From positions 778,862 through 842,861 of the forward strand of contig NZ_JAIUCZ020000004.1 of assembly GCF_020176955.2 (NCBI RefSeq): 64,000 nucleotides of DNA, in the 5' to 3' direction. The notes beneath the pieces were generated by a model that saw nothing but the letters and a program-made list of their open reading frames with translations, ran no database searches and was not told the DNA's origin. The DNA is from Nocardia sp. alder85J (GTDB lineage: Bacteria > Actinomycetota > Actinomycetes > Mycobacteriales > Mycobacteriaceae). Position 1 is the first letter of the stretch. Each line of letters begins with the position of its first letter. Shown one piece after another: positions 63,223 to 64,000 of the stretch. A program made the position numbers and the translations under genes.

Positions 63223-64000
63223 TCAGGCGGCAGTGGTTCGAAGTGAACGCTCGTAGCTGTCGGGGCTTTGGTTCCCGATCGCGGAATGCCGCCGGTCAGT
63301 GTTGTAGAAGTTCATCCACTTGTCAACTGAGACAACGAGTTCGGACTTCGTAGTGTAGGTGTGCCGGTAGTAGTGCTCGTGTTTGAAACTTGACCACAGT
63401 GATTCGGAAGGGCTGTTGTCCCAGCATATTCCGGTCGCGCCCATCGATCGGAGCAACCCGTGCCGCCGGCAGGCCACAGCGGTGGAATGTGCGGTGAACT
63501 CCCCGCCGCGATCCGAGTGCAGGATTGTGCCCTGGACCCGGCCGCCGCGCAGCGTGACCGCAGCGTCGATGGCGTCGGTGACCATGCCGGCGCCGATATG
63601 GTCGGCCAGACTGTAGCCGAGCACTTTGCGGGTGTGTCCGTCACGGATCGCGCAGAGGAACATGTCGCCTTCACCGCAGGTGAGATACGTGATGTCGGTC
63701 GTCCAGACAGCGTCGGGCCGACCCCGGTCGAAGCGCCGGCCGACCAGGTCGGGCGGGAACGACGCCGCCGGATCGGTGATGGTGGTTTTCATCTTGAACG
63801 TGCGGGGACTGATACCTTCGAGCCCGGCCTGCGCCATAATCCTGGCGACGGTCTTCGCCGACACCTGTACGCCCCGATCGCGTAACTCACCGGTGATCCG
63901 CGGCGATCCGTACGTGCCGTGCGATGCGCGATGCACCGCGGCGATCTTCGTTCCCAAATCCACGCGCCGCTGCTGCCGGTCGGTGAGAACCGTTGCCGCC
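63223..64000 (-). CDS. IS3-family transposase (OrfB), 5' end outside the window
   Basis: Open from the right edge to a stop at 63223, at least 258 residues. HTH-21 region HGTYGSPRITGELRDRGVQV, then the rve integrase core: first Asp in WTTDITYLTCGEG, second in TILHSDRGGEFTA, Glu in NSPSESLWSSFKHE, and the terminal YNTDRRHSAIGNQSP. All catalytic residues are present. It would be made by frameshifting from OrfA, which must lie to the right. Confidence 0.93.
   Translation of the reverse strand, partial: AATVLTDRQQRRVDLGTKIAAVHRASHGTYGSPRITGELRDRGVQVSAKTVARIMAQAGLEGISPRTFKMKTTITDPAASFPPDLVGRRFDRGRPDAVWTTDITYLTCGEGDMFLCAIRDGHTRKVLGYSLADHIGAGMVTDAIDAAVTLRGGRVQGTILHSDRGGEFTAHSTAVACRRHGLLRSMGATGICWDNSPSESLWSSFKHEHYYRHTYTTKSELVVSVDKWMNFYNTDRRHSAIGNQSPDSYERSLRTTAA

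Noticed and set aside
1..64000. tRNA, rRNA, riboswitch or CRISPR array
   Set aside because: None of the conserved tRNA arms, rRNA segments or regular short repeats was found by reading; a covariance-model search would be needed to exclude them.

Overview
The window is high-GC actinobacterial DNA. Families such as Methyltransf_19 methyltransferases, CYP157-like P450s, a MobF relaxase and Tn554-type recombinases suggest Nocardia or a close mycolic-acid relative. The genus is inference: no rRNA, tRNA or housekeeping gene was seen. The left 27 kb looks like part of a conjugative plasmid or integrative element. The middle is a compact biosynthetic gene cluster. The right 12 kb carries a polymorphic toxin locus between insertion sequences.

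1-27.4 kb: an IS5-type transposase end with a convergent coiled-coil/winged-helix gene; a MoxR ATPase / VWA protein / 363-aa protein operon; several small unknown genes; a NADAR-SLOG fusion gene split by a 6.5-kb Tn554-like transposon (three recombination genes, a frameshifted CadD-type transporter and an unknown 263-aa gene); an 86-aa protein with an SSB-like C-terminal tip; ssb; a long inverted repeat; two paralogous zinc-finger proteins; and a 1706-aa MobF relaxase-helicase preceded by operator-like and oriT-like repeats. A 163-bp MITE and an ISL3-family element follow.

29.4-52.5 kb: a tightly coupled minus-strand cluster. The downstream half encodes a heptose/sugar module: a trifunctional GmhA-kinase-adenylyltransferase fusion, an HldD-like epimerase, a radical SAM enzyme, a P450, an SHMT-like PLP enzyme, a GT9 glycosyltransferase, a NodU/CmcH carbamoyltransferase and an acyltransferase-SGNH fusion, mostly joined by 1-7 nt overlaps. 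The upstream half has two CYP157-like P450s lacking the ExxR motif, an acyl-CoA dehydrogenase-like flavoprotein, a methyltransferase, an intact nucleoside hydrolase and a decayed one. An HTH-TPR regulator is encoded divergently. The sugar genes match the family set behind the carbamoylated disaccharide of the bleomycin group, but no NRPS or PKS is present, so the product is probably a different small glycoside.

52.6-64 kb: an internally deleted IS256 copy inserted in a paralogous gene remnant; then a minus-strand operon of a HerA/FtsK-like ATPase, a proline-rich protein ending in an SCP1.201/DddA-like deaminase toxin domain, and an Imm1-like immunity protein. A divergent 640-aa membrane protein may belong to the same system. 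An IS3 transposase runs off the right edge.

Start codons were chosen from ribosome-binding sites, overlaps and family alignment by eye. Family names come from motif recognition without a database search. Several single-base frame breaks (the CadD-like gene, the ISL3 transposase end, the nucleoside hydrolase copy) could be true decay or sequencing error.
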